Source of the DNA: Microbacterium pumilum
GTDB lineage: Bacteria; Actinomycetota; Actinomycetes; Actinomycetales; Microbacteriaceae
Length of the DNA stretch: 64,000 nt
Reading direction: 5' to 3'
NCBI RefSeq assembly: GCF_039530225.1
Contig: NZ_BAAAOH010000001.1
Coordinates: 2,232,001-2,296,000, forward strand
Shown here: positions 56,767 through 64,000 of the stretch, one piece after another
How the letters are laid out: each line of letters opens with the position of its first letter
Numbering within the stretch: position 1 is the stretch's first letter
Program-made: the position numbers and the translations under genes
Notes under the pieces: generated by a model
What the model was told of the DNA's origin: nothing
Seen by the model: only the letters and a program-made list of their open reading frames with translations
Database searches by the model: none

Positions 56767-58119
56767 GTGGATGTGATCGCGTTCGTCGTCGGTGTCGTGC
56801 TCCTGGTCGTGGGGCTCGCCGCGTCGATCGCTCTCCACGAGCTCGGTCACCTCATTCCGGCGAAGAAGTTCGGCGTTCGTGTCGGCCAGTACATGATCGG
56901 CTTCGGCCCGACGCTGTGGTCGCGCAGGCGCGGCGAGACCGAATACGGGTTCAAGGCCATACCGCTCGGCGGCTACATCTCCATGGCGGGCATGTACCCC
57001 CCTTCCCCCGCCGTCGCCGCGCGGACCGGCGCAGCGACGGGTGGGCACCGTACCGGCCGGGCGGGCGGTGGCTTCTTCGCGACCATGGTGCAGGATGCGC
57101 GGACGGCCAACGACGAGACCCTGCTGAGCGAAGAGGACGATCGCGTCTTCTACAAGCTGCCCGTCTGGCAGCGCATCGTCATCATGCTCGGTGGCCCCGT
57201 CATGAACCTGCTGCTGGCGATCGTGCTGTTCGCGATCCTTCTGTCGGGCATCGGCGTGCAGACAGCGACCACGACGATCCAGAGCGTCAGCGACTGCGTC
57301 ATTCCCGCCGGCACCGACCGCACCGAGTGCGCGGCGTCCGACCCGGTGGCACCTGCGAAGGCCGCCGGGCTCGAGGCGGGTGATGTCATCGTCTCGGTCG
57401 ACGGCACGGGGGTCGACACCTTCGCCGAGGCATCCGCGATCATCCGCGAGTCGCCCGGCCGCACGCTCATCGTGGTCGTCGAGCGCGACGGCGTCGCCCA
57501 CAGCGCCTCGCTCACGCCCGTGGCCGTCACCCAGCCCGTCGTCGACGAGCTCGGCAAGCCGGTCGTCGACGAGAACGGGACTCCCGAGACCCAGCAGGTC
57601 GGCTTCGCCGGCATCCGTCAAGAGGTCGACTACCTTCGCCAGCCCATCTGGGCGGGACCGCAGGCCGCGTTCCAGAACGTCGGCGCGGTCGCCGGCGTCG
57701 TGTGGCAGATGCCGGTCAAGGTGTGGCAGACCGGAGTCTCGCTCGTGACCGGTGAGGAGCGCGATCCGAACGGTCCGCTGAGCGTCGTCGGCGCCGGCGT
57801 CCTGGCCGGAGAGGTCGCCTCGGCGGATGCTCCGGTGCTCAACCGTGTCGCCGGGATGCTCTCCCTGCTCGCCTCACTCAACATCGCGCTCTTCGTGTTC
57901 AACATGGTCCCGCTGCTTCCGCTGGACGGCGGGCATATCGCGGTGGCTCTGTGGGACGGGATCAAGCGCGCCTGGGCCAAGCTCTTCCACCGTCCGCCCC
58001 CGAAGCCCGTCGACGCGACGAAGCTCGTGCCCGTCACATTCGTCGTCGTCATCGCCCTGATCGCGATGGGGGCCGTGCTGATCCTCGCCGACATCTTCAA
58101 CCCGGTTTCGCTGTTCTGA
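56767..58119 (+). CDS. M50 family site-2 protease (RseP/Rip1-like)
   Basis: Intramembrane metalloprotease of 450 residues. Zinc ligands H24EXXH28 lie in ALHELGHLIPAKKFGVRVGQY at the start of helix one, a PDZ domain follows (AAGLEAGDVIVSVDGTGVDTFAEASA, about 198-270), and the third ligand Asp is in PLLPLDGGHIAVAL near residue 382. It cleaves membrane anti-sigma factors or signal peptides. The gene follows dxr and precedes a TTTTTT stretch. Start GTG 56767 is supported by a TACCGT -10 box. Confidence 0.93.
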   Translation: MDVIAFVVGVVLLVVGLAASIALHELGHLIPAKKFGVRVGQYMIGFGPTLWSRRRGETEYGFKAIPLGGYISMAGMYPPSPAVAARTGAATGGHRTGRAGGGFFATMVQDARTANDETLLSEEDDRVFYKLPVWQRIVIMLGGPVMNLLLAIVLFAILLSGIGVQTATTTIQSVSDCVIPAGTDRTECAASDPVAPAKAAGLEAGDVIVSVDGTGVDTFAEASAIIRESPGRTLIVVVERDGVAHSASLTPVAVTQPVVDELGKPVVDENGTPETQQVGFAGIRQEVDYLRQPIWAGPQAAFQNVGAVAGVVWQMPVKVWQTGVSLVTGEERDPNGPLSVVGAGVLAGEVASADAPVLNRVAGMLSLLASLNIALFVFNMVPLLPLDGGHIAVALWDGIKRAWAKLFHRPPPKPVDATKLVPVTFVVVIALIAMGAVLILADIFNPVSLF

Positions 58120-58135
58120 GTTTTTTCGGTTCGGA

Positions 58136-58165
58136 TGTCGATTCCGGTCTTGTCCGTTCGCTGTG
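58136..58165 (+). promoter_or_regulatory. Probable ECF42-type promoter
   Basis: TGTCGA at 58136-58141 matches the -35 reported for ECF42-group sigma factors, and a CG-containing -10-like segment (CGTTCGCT, 58155-58162) lies about 14-17 bases later. The DGPF and ECF42 genes follow, suggesting autoregulation. The -10 agreement is only partial. Confidence 0.45.
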
Positions 58166-58202
58166 GGAATGAAACGGTTCCACTGACGAAAGGATCACCA
58201 CC

Positions 58203-58571
58203 GTGAAGTACGTCATCATGTTCACGTCCACGCCGGAGCTCGATGCGGCCGTGCCGCCGGAGCGTGCGGAGCAGGTGTACCGCCGGGTCTACGACTGGTT
58301 CGGCACGCACGCCGACCAGATCTCCGACTCCGGCGCGGAGTTGCAGCCGGTCACCACTGCGACCACCGTCACCCACGGCGGCGACACTCCCGTCGTCGCG
58401 GACGGGCCGTTCTCCGAGGCGAAGGAGGTCATCGGCGGTTTCAGCGTGATGGATGTCGAGGACCTCGACGCCGCAATCGCGATCGTCAAGACCTGGCCGA
58501 TGCTGGAGCTGCCCGGCACCTCGGTCGAGATCCGTCCAATGGTCGTGGACTACAGCCACATGGAGCAATGA
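58203..58571 (+). CDS. YCII-related DGPF protein
   Basis: A 122-residue protein of the YCII-related family carrying the signature VVADGPFSEAKEVIGGFSVMDVEDLDAAI, hence the name DGPF. It has no membrane segment. DGPF proteins are encoded next to ECF42 sigma factors throughout actinobacteria and occur in their regulon. The start is GTG 58203 with AAAGGA upstream. The stop overlaps the sigma factor start by four bases, so the two are coupled. Biochemical activity is unknown. Confidence 0.9.
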   Translation: MKYVIMFTSTPELDAAVPPERAEQVYRRVYDWFGTHADQISDSGAELQPVTTATTVTHGGDTPVVADGPFSEAKEVIGGFSVMDVEDLDAAIAIVKTWPMLELPGTSVEIRPMVVDYSHMEQ

Positions 58572-59821
58572 GCGCGCCGGATGCCGCGGCACCGGGCTCG
58601 GGGGAGCCCCGGGCCGCGGCATCCGATCGCCTGCTCGCGCAGGTGCTGCGGGAGGAGTCCGCGCGTATCGTCGGAGCGCTCGCCGCGTGGCTCGGCAGCT
58701 TCGACCTGGCCGAGGAGTCGGTCGCTGAGGCGATCGAGGAGGCCGTTCGGGAGTGGCGGGCGCGAGGCGTGCCGCCGAATCCCGCGGCATGGCTCACGCA
58801 GGCGGCCCGGCACAACGCTCTCGACCGGATTCGGCGCGACAAGCGCTACCGCGAGAAGCTCGCGCTGCTCGCCGAGCCCGACGTGGGTTGGCCGGACGCG
58901 GACCCGGACGAGCCGGATGAGCGGCTGGCGCTGCTGTTCGGCTGCTGCCACCCCGCACTCTCGCCCGAGTCGCAGCTCGCCCTCACCCTGCGGGTGATCT
59001 GCGGACTCACGACCGCCCAGATCGCACGGGCGACGCTGAGCGCCGAGACGGCCGTCGCACAGCGGATCGTGCGGGCCAAGCGCAAGATCGGCGCCGCAGG
59101 AATTCCGCTCCGGATTCCGGAGCCGGCAGAGCGGCCGGAGCGCCTCGATATCGTGCTGACGATCATTTCGGTGATGTACAGCGAGGCGCATCTGGGCGCA
59201 GGGCGAGATGCCAGCGCGGACCGCGACATCGCCGACGACGCCGTATGGCTGGCGCGGGTGGTCGCTGCGGCACTGCCCCGCGAGGCGGAGGCGCACGGGC
59301 TGCTCGCGCTGCTGCTGTTCCATCGGGCACGAGAGGACGCGCGCGCCGTCGACGGCGAGCTGGTGCTGCTCGGAGAACAGGACCGCTCGCGCTGGGATCG
59401 CCGGCTGCTGGCCGAGGCCCGCCGCGAGCTCGATGCGGCCGCGATGCTCAGGCGCCCGGGGCGCTGGCAGCTGCACGCCGCGATCGCCGCATGCCACGCG
59501 GATGCGCCGAGCTCCGACGAGACGGACTGGCTGCAGGTGCTGACCCTCTACGACATGCTGCTCGCGTACGACCGTTCACCGATCGTGCGGCTGAATCGTT
59601 CGGTGGCGCTCGCTGAGATCGAGGGGCCGGATGCCGCGATGGCCGAGCTCGACAGCCTCCAGGACGCGCTCGCGGGGTACCACCTCTGGCACGCGGTGCG
59701 CGCGAACGTTCTCCGACGCGCGGGCCGTGACGACGAGGCGCTCGAGGCCGACCTGCGCGCGATGGAATACACCGCGAACGAGGCCGAGCGCCGCCTCATC
59801 GCCGCACGCCTGCAGCGCTGA
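58568..59821 (+). CDS. ECF42 group RNA polymerase sigma factor with C-terminal extension
   Basis: A sigma factor of 417 residues, twice the length of a typical ECF. Region sigma2 is near residues 21-95 (ESARIVGALAAWLGSFDLAEESVAEAIEEAVREWRARG) and sigma4 near 115-185 (LALTLRVICGLTTAQIARATLSAETAVAQRIVRAKRKI). A large alpha-helical extension follows to the end, containing tetratricopeptide-like helices (YDMLLAYDRSPIVRLNRSVALAEIEGPDAA). No anti-sigma gene accompanies it; in ECF42 the extension itself is thought to regulate activity. It is coupled to the DGPF gene. Confidence 0.94.
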   Translation: MSAPDAAAPGSGEPRAAASDRLLAQVLREESARIVGALAAWLGSFDLAEESVAEAIEEAVREWRARGVPPNPAAWLTQAARHNALDRIRRDKRYREKLALLAEPDVGWPDADPDEPDERLALLFGCCHPALSPESQLALTLRVICGLTTAQIARATLSAETAVAQRIVRAKRKIGAAGIPLRIPEPAERPERLDIVLTIISVMYSEAHLGAGRDASADRDIADDAVWLARVVAAALPREAEAHGLLALLLFHRAREDARAVDGELVLLGEQDRSRWDRRLLAEARRELDAAAMLRRPGRWQLHAAIAACHADAPSSDETDWLQVLTLYDMLLAYDRSPIVRLNRSVALAEIEGPDAAMAELDSLQDALAGYHLWHAVRANVLRRAGRDDEALEADLRAMEYTANEAERRLIAARLQR

Positions 59822-61750
59822 CTAGGCGCCGACCGGGGTCAGCGCGTACGACACGAGCCGCTCGAGCGTCGTCATGCCGTCGCGCGACAGGATCGACTCG
59901 AGGTGGCCCTGCACGGAGGCGTAACCCGGGCCTCGGAGCGCGTACACGTCGCCCGATTCCGGGTCGGCGGCGACCTCGGTCTCACCGACCCACCCGGTGC
60001 CGGGTGCCACCCGTGCGGTGAACGTGTTGTAGAACCCGATCGACGCCGGGGTCCCGAACAGGTCGACCGTGCGCTGCAGCCCCTGGTGCGGGGCGGCGAG
60101 GGGAGCGAGCTCGATGCCGAGCGAGTCCGCGAGGATCTGGTGGCTCAGGCACACCGCGAGCAGCGGCCGGCCCGACGCCCGGCGGTGGGCGACGACGTCG
60201 CGCATGCGTCCGAGCCGTGCGCTGGCCGGGTCGCGCGGATCGCCGGGGCCGGGGCCCGATACAACGAGGTCTGCATCGTCCAGCTGCTCGTGGGTCACGG
60301 TGTTCCACGGCGCGATCTCGACCTCCAGCCCGAGATGGCGCAGCTGATGCGCGAGCATCGTCGTGAACCTGTCCTCGGCATCCACCACGACCGCGGTCCT
60401 CCCAGCGAACGGGCCGGCGCCGACGGCATCCTGCGGGTTCAGCCAGAACGCCGCGAGCCGCGCGTTGCGCGAAGCGAGCAGTTCAGCGATCGCCGGGTCG
60501 TCGGCGAGCAGCCGCGGGCGTGGTGCGGGAGCGTCCTCGTCGATCTCCGCCACGTGGGACTCGCGAAGGTCGCGTGCGACGGCTCCGATCGCCCCGAGCA
60601 CCCCGGCCGCCTTGCCGTGGGTCTCGCTCACCTCGCCGTACGGATCCGAGTGGCGCACCAGAGTGGCGCCGACCGGCACCCGTAGGCGATTGTCGACGAG
60701 GTAAGCAGTGCGGATGAGGATCGGCGCGTCGAGGTCATGCGACGGTTCCCCTGCAACCACGGCCGCGGGCAGGCGGGGCGTGAACAACGCGGCGACGCCC
60801 GAGTAGTACCCGCGAGGCGAGCGCTCGTGCCGCGTGATCACCGTGCACGCGTTCTGCATCGGTGAGCCCGTCACGGTCGGCGCGAACATCGTCTCGCGCA
60901 GGATGTCGCGCGGATCGAGGCGGCTGCGCCCCCGCAGGACGTACTCCGTGTGCGTGAGCCGTGACATCTCCTTCAGATGCGGCCCCGTGATGCGCCCGCC
61001 ATCGGAGCACACCGCGCTCATCATCTTGAGCTCCTCGTCGACGACCATGAAGAGCTCCTCGGTCTCTTTGGTCGACCGGAGGAACTCGGTGAGCGTCTCG
61101 GCGGTCGCTCCGCCCGCCGGGTGACGGAACGTGCCCGAGATCGGGTTCATCGTGACGAGCCCGTCGCGCGCGCTGACGTGCGCCTCGGGACTCGCGCCGA
61201 CGGCAATGTGCCCGGGGGTGACGATCGCGAACGTCCAGTACGCGCCGCGCTCGTATTCGAGGAGGGCGCGGAACCACGTGAGCGCGGCGGTGACCGGGTC
61301 GGCATCCACGCCCGCTGTGAAGTCGCGGCGGATGACGAAGTTCGCGCCCTCGCCCCGCCCGATCTCGTCGGAGATCACACGCGTCACGATCTCGGCATAC
61401 TCCGGATCGGCGATGTCGAAGCCGGGGTCGCGGAGTTCGATGGGCGTCCTCGGCAGTTGTTCGAGCACGTCCTCGCGGGGAATGCGCGTGCGCGCTCCGA
61501 CGATCAGGCAGCGAAGCGGCGCTCCGTCGTCGTGGCATTCGAAGCCGCGCTCGCGCACCTGGCGGAAGGGCACGAGAGCGAGCACCTCGCAGGGTGTGCC
61601 CGCCGCATCCGTCAGCGGGATGTCGGCGAGCAGATCGACATCGACGACCTCGCCGGTGAGCAGCTCGACGGTCGCATCGTCGCGCGCGATCAGTGCGAAG
61701 GACCCCGCTTCCACGAGTAGCGCGGAAAGTGGGGAGGGGCTCGGTGTCAT
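59822..61750 (-). CDS. trpE(G): TrpE(G)-type anthranilate synthase (fused large and glutaminase subunits)
   Basis: A 642-residue fusion. Residues about 1-430 form the chorismate-binding domain (ISGTFRHPAGGATAETLTEFLRSTKETEELFMVVDEELKMMSAVC and GYYSGVAALF), and about 445-642 a class I glutamine amidotransferase with nucleophile Cys in LLAVCLSHQIL and the His in YASVQGHLES. It makes anthranilate from chorismate and glutamine. A PhzE-type ADIC synthase would be an alternative by architecture, but the attenuator with tandem Trp codons immediately upstream strongly supports anthranilate synthase for tryptophan. No other trp gene is adjacent. AAAGG precedes ATG 61750. Confidence 0.9.
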   Translation of the reverse strand: MTPSPSPLSALLVEAGSFALIARDDATVELLTGEVVDVDLLADIPLTDAAGTPCEVLALVPFRQVRERGFECHDDGAPLRCLIVGARTRIPREDVLEQLPRTPIELRDPGFDIADPEYAEIVTRVISDEIGRGEGANFVIRRDFTAGVDADPVTAALTWFRALLEYERGAYWTFAIVTPGHIAVGASPEAHVSARDGLVTMNPISGTFRHPAGGATAETLTEFLRSTKETEELFMVVDEELKMMSAVCSDGGRITGPHLKEMSRLTHTEYVLRGRSRLDPRDILRETMFAPTVTGSPMQNACTVITRHERSPRGYYSGVAALFTPRLPAAVVAGEPSHDLDAPILIRTAYLVDNRLRVPVGATLVRHSDPYGEVSETHGKAAGVLGAIGAVARDLRESHVAEIDEDAPAPRPRLLADDPAIAELLASRNARLAAFWLNPQDAVGAGPFAGRTAVVVDAEDRFTTMLAHQLRHLGLEVEIAPWNTVTHEQLDDADLVVSGPGPGDPRDPASARLGRMRDVVAHRRASGRPLLAVCLSHQILADSLGIELAPLAAPHQGLQRTVDLFGTPASIGFYNTFTARVAPGTGWVGETEVAADPESGDVYALRGPGYASVQGHLESILSRDGMTTLERLVSYALTPVGA

Positions 61751-61782
61751 CGCCGGCCTTTCATGGCGTCGGACGGTCGCTC

Positions 61783-61811
61783 AAACGAGAAAGACCGCCC
61801 TCAGGCGGTCT
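61783..61811 (-). terminator. Attenuator terminator of the trp leader
   Basis: On the minus strand AGACCGCC and GGCGGTCT (complements of 61804-61811 and 61792-61799) form an 8-bp stem with a four-base loop, followed by TTCTCGTTT. It is the 3:4 helix of the attenuator; segment 3 can instead pair with segment 2 at 61829-61838. Confidence 0.85.
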
Positions 61812-61839
61812 GTGGTCAGGGAACGCGAACACACCGCCG

Positions 61840-61878
61840 TCAGCGGGCGGGCCACCAGGTGGTGAGGTTCGCGGACAT
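61840..61878 (-). CDS. trpL: trp leader peptide
   Basis: A 12-codon frame reading MSANLTTWWPAR then TGA, with two adjacent Trp codons, lies 90 bases before the anthranilate synthase gene. It is too short for ORF finders. TATCGT (complement of 61885-61890) ends six bases before the ATG, so it should be translated leaderlessly from its first base. Ribosome stalling at the Trp codons when charged tRNA-Trp is scarce would leave segment 2 free to pair with segment 3. Confidence 0.85.
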   Translation of the reverse strand: MSANLTTWWPAR

Positions 61879-61884
61879 GCGGTC

Positions 61885-61890
61885 ACGATA
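61885..61890 (-). promoter_or_regulatory. -10 box of the trp leader
   Basis: TATCGT on the minus strand (complement of 61885-61890), six bases before the leader ATG. No -35 match is visible. The 19-bp inverted repeat at 61948-62003 lies upstream. Confidence 0.5.
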
Positions 61891-61947
61891 GCAGACCAGC
61901 GGAGGCGTGGTGGCGGGCGACGAGGGCCGGCCCGCGGCCTTTGCCGT

Positions 61948-62003
61948 TTACGGACGCGACACGCCGTGGCGCGGCACACGTCGGCGGCGTGTCGCGTCCG
62001 TAA
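61948..62003. repeat. Perfect 19-bp inverted repeat
   Basis: TTACGGACGCGACACGCCG (61948-61966) is the exact reverse complement of 61985-62003, separated by 18 bases. It sits between the end of the LtrA-like gene and the trp leader. No T-tract follows in either direction. It may act as a boundary hairpin or be a dispersed repeat. Confidence 0.7.
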
Positions 62004-62034
62004 CCGGTGAGGAGGGGATGCCGCTGCGCCGCCG

Positions 62035-63273
62035 TCACTCGGCGAGGGTCCGTTCGAGCATCTCGTTGCTGTGTCGCCAGCCGACCGTCTCATAGCCGAC
62101 GATGATCACCGCAGGCGAGCACGCGATGACGACGAGAGCGACCCCCAGCGATGCGCCGAGTCCGACGGCGAGCACTGCGATGACGAGCACCGCGACGGAA
62201 CCGAGCAGCAGCCACACGTGGAACGTGTCGACCTGCATGAGCAGCACGGCGTACAGCGCGAAGACCATGATCTCGAACGCGAGCACCGGAATCGCCACGG
62301 TGAGCACCGCGAAGACCGTGTCGACGTGGGCGTGGCCGCTGATGACCTGTGCAGCGACGTGCAGACCGGCGCCGACGCCGATGACCGAGCCGAACAAAAA
62401 GATGTGGCCATAGCCCCAGGGAAACGCCCGGATGGGATGCCGGGCGAGCACCGGACCGGGCTCGATCACGAAGTAGACCCACCACATCGCGAACGCGAGG
62501 GCGGTGCCGCCGAACGCGATCAGGCCCGCTTCCACAGTCCACCCGGCGGGTTCTTCCACCACTGCGGAGATCGCGAGGATCGTGCCCAGCACGACCTCGC
62601 CGAGGCTGATGATGAGGAGCAGCCCGTAGCGCTCCGCGATGTGATGCGGATGCCACGGCGTGCGCCCGTAGCGCAGCTCGGCGAAGACGGGACCGGCGAG
62701 CTCGAACAGGATGAGCACCCCTGCGATGAGGAACGTCGTGCTGATCGGGAGGTTGAGGAAGATCAGCGCGACCCACCCGACCTGAGCGATCGAGATGTTC
62801 ATGGCGTACGCGAGGCACGTGCGGCGACGCTCCGGATCGTGTTTCGCCGCGCGCAGCCAGATCGCGACGGTGGCCACGCGCATGATGACGTACCCGGCGA
62901 CGAGGACGTTGTTGTCGAGGTGCTCCCCCTCTTCGAGCGAGTGGAAGACATCCGGCACGCCGAGGGCCACCACGAGCACTCCGACCATGACGACGAGGGT
63001 GGCGATGCGGAAGAAGATGTCCTCGTTGTCGTAGGCGCTGGCGAGCCACGAATAGTTGATCCACGCCCACGTGACGGCGAAGGTGGCGAAGGCGAAGCCG
63101 CTGAGCGCTGTCGACACGTGGCCCAGTTCGAGCGCGTGCGCCGCCTGCGACGAGATCTGGCTGAACGCCACCACGAACGTGAGATCGAACAGCAGCTCGA
63201 GCGGCGTGGCGGCACGATGGCTTTCGTGGGGGTCACGTCCCGTCATCCGTGTCAGGCGATGGCTGAGGCTCAT
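62035..63273 (-). CDS. Low temperature requirement protein A (LtrA) family
   Basis: A 412-residue membrane protein with about ten to twelve helices. The N-terminal [18 protein letters not shown] and the [19 protein letters not shown] segments match LtrA-family proteins; [21 protein letters not shown] lies in the middle. In Listeria the family member is needed for growth in the cold; no transport activity is established. ATG 63273 with TAGTTT on the minus strand (complement of 63280-63285) six bases upstream suggests a leaderless transcript. Confidence 0.88.
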   Translation of the reverse strand: MSLSHRLTRMTGRDPHESHRAATPLELLFDLTFVVAFSQISSQAAHALELGHVSTALSGFAFATFAVTWAWINYSWLASAYDNEDIFFRIATLVVMVGVLVVALGVPDVFHSLEEGEHLDNNVLVAGYVIMRVATVAIWLRAAKHDPERRRTCLAYAMNISIAQVGWVALIFLNLPISTTFLIAGVLILFELAGPVFAELRYGRTPWHPHHIAERYGLLLIISLGEVVLGTILAISAVVEEPAGWTVEAGLIAFGGTALAFAMWWVYFVIEPGPVLARHPIRAFPWGYGHIFLFGSVIGVGAGLHVAAQVISGHAHVDTVFAVLTVAIPVLAFEIMVFALYAVLLMQVDTFHVWLLLGSVAVLVIAVLAVGLGASLGVALVVIACSPAVIIVGYETVGWRHSNEMLERTLAE

Positions 63274-63279
63274 GCCGGA

Positions 63280-63285
63280 AAACTA
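63280..63285 (-). promoter_or_regulatory. -10 box of the LtrA-like gene
   Basis: TAGTTT on the minus strand ends six bases from the ATG at 63273, giving a leaderless transcript. It shares the 81-base gap with the ispG promoter. Confidence 0.45.
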
Positions 63286-63341
63286 CACCGGGATGCGCAC
63301 CCGCTCGAAGCCCGCGCAGGCTTCGCCCACCTCGCGCGGCG

Positions 63342-63347
63342 TAGGCT
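63342..63347 (+). promoter_or_regulatory. -10 box of ispG
   Basis: TAGGCT at 63342-63347, seven bases before GTG 63355, repeats the near-start pattern seen for dxr and prmC. It supports GTG 63355 as the start. Confidence 0.5.
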
Positions 63348-63354
63348 GGGGAGC

Positions 63355-64000
63355 GTGCCAGCTGTGAATCTCGGGATGCCCAAGGTCCCCGAAACCCTCG
63401 CCCCCCGCCGCAAGTCCCGGCAGATCAAGGTCGGCAAGGTGCTCGTCGGCGGCAACGCGCCCGTCAGCGTCCAGTCGATGTGCACGACGCCGACCACCAA
63501 CATCAACGCCACGCTTCAGCAGATCGCCGAGCTGACCGCATCCGGCTGCGAGATCGTCCGCGTCGCGGTGCCGTCGCAGGACGACGCCGATGTGTTGCAC
63601 ATCATCGCCAAGAAGAGCCAGATCCCGGTGATCGCCGACATCCACTTCCAGCCGAAGTACGTCTTCCAGGCGATCGACGCGGGCTGTGCCGCGGTGCGCG
63701 TCAATCCCGGCAACATCCGCAAGTTCGACGACCAGGTGGGCGCCATCGCCAAGGCGGCGACGGATGCCGGTGTCTCGCTGCGCATCGGAGTGAACGCCGG
63801 ATCGCTCGACCCTCGCCTGCTCGAGAAGTATGGAAAAGCGACCCCCGAGGCGCTGGCCGAGAGCGCCCGGTGGGAGGCGAGCCTGTTCGAAGAGCACGAC
63901 TTCCACGACTTCAAGATCTCGGTGAAGCACAACGATCCTGTCGTGATGGTGCAGGCGTATCGCCTGCTCGCCCAGATGGGCGACTGGCCGCTGCACCTCG
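63355..64000 (+). CDS. ispG: 4-hydroxy-3-methylbut-2-en-1-yl diphosphate synthase, 5' part
   Basis: The first 215 codons of IspG/GcpE, cut by the window end. The start GTG 63355 gives [33 protein letters not shown], as in relatives, followed by [25 protein letters not shown], the TIM-barrel that binds the cyclodiphosphate ([33 protein letters not shown]). The iron-sulfur cluster cysteines lie in the missing C-terminal part. It converts MEcPP to HMBPP, downstream of DXR. Confidence 0.95.
   Translation, partial: MPAVNLGMPKVPETLAPRRKSRQIKVGKVLVGGNAPVSVQSMCTTPTTNINATLQQIAELTASGCEIVRVAVPSQDDADVLHIIAKKSQIPVIADIHFQPKYVFQAIDAGCAAVRVNPGNIRKFDDQVGAIAKAATDAGVSLRIGVNAGSLDPRLLEKYGKATPEALAESARWEASLFEEHDFHDFKISVKHNDPVVMVQAYRLLAQMGDWPLHL

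Overview
This 64 kb window is high-GC DNA whose gene order, leaderless GTG/ATG starts behind TAGGCT/TAGACT-like -10 boxes, and protein sequences suggest a chromosome of the family Microbacteriaceae (Actinomycetota), most like Microbacterium. Nothing indicates a plasmid or prophage. I see no CRISPR array, rRNA operon or intact insertion sequence. Species cannot be named from this alone.

Layout. (1) 0.1-9.6 kb is accessory: a SugE-type SMR exporter, a candidate promoter-to-terminator small RNA, a divergent sugar-acid catabolic locus (lactonase/SMP-30 and mutarotase-like genes facing an SDR and mannonate dehydratase), small cupin, zinc-ribbon and SRPBCC proteins, a tRNA-Arg(CCG) with a truncated gene fragment beside it, an SGNH hydrolase, a transglutaminase-like protein and an ArsR/SRPBCC toxin-or-stress type module with a clear operator. 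(2) 9.6-21 kb is core: argS, a DUF2993 protein, the aspartate-family run lysA-hom-thrC-thrB with overlapping ends, rho and prfA. (3) 21-25 kb: a small holin-like membrane protein, then cysteine synthesis with two tandem cysK copies and cysE. (4) 24.4-34.7 kb is the classical actinobacterial block prmC-tsaC(sua5)-wecA-like-atpI-like-atpBEFHAGDC. (5) 34.8-48.2 kb: yaaA, small membrane proteins, an aldo/keto reductase, a TetR-controlled heterodimeric ABC exporter, a PP2C phosphatase next to an EccC-like FtsK/SpoIIIE ATPase, and an amino acid permease. (6) 48.3-64 kb: a secreted protein, ald, an asparaginase, OsmC, PlsC-type acyltransferase, an FKBP lipoprotein, dxr, a MurE-like ligase, a site-2 protease, an ECF42 sigma/DGPF pair, a TrpE(G)-type anthranilate synthase behind a trp attenuator, ltrA-like, and the 5' part of ispG.

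The strongest regulatory finding is the attenuator upstream of the anthranilate synthase fusion: a leaderless 12-residue peptide with two adjacent Trp codons, mutually exclusive 2:3 and 3:4 helices and a T-tract. Other good signals are the ArsR and TetR operators overlapping leaderless promoters, the candidate 105-nt sRNA near 540, the apparent CTG start of atpB, dispersed short repeats that have entered the reading frames of lysA and thrB, and the matched degenerate site of the ABC exporter. No wholly new multi-gene system is evident; most of the window is conserved chromosomal core.
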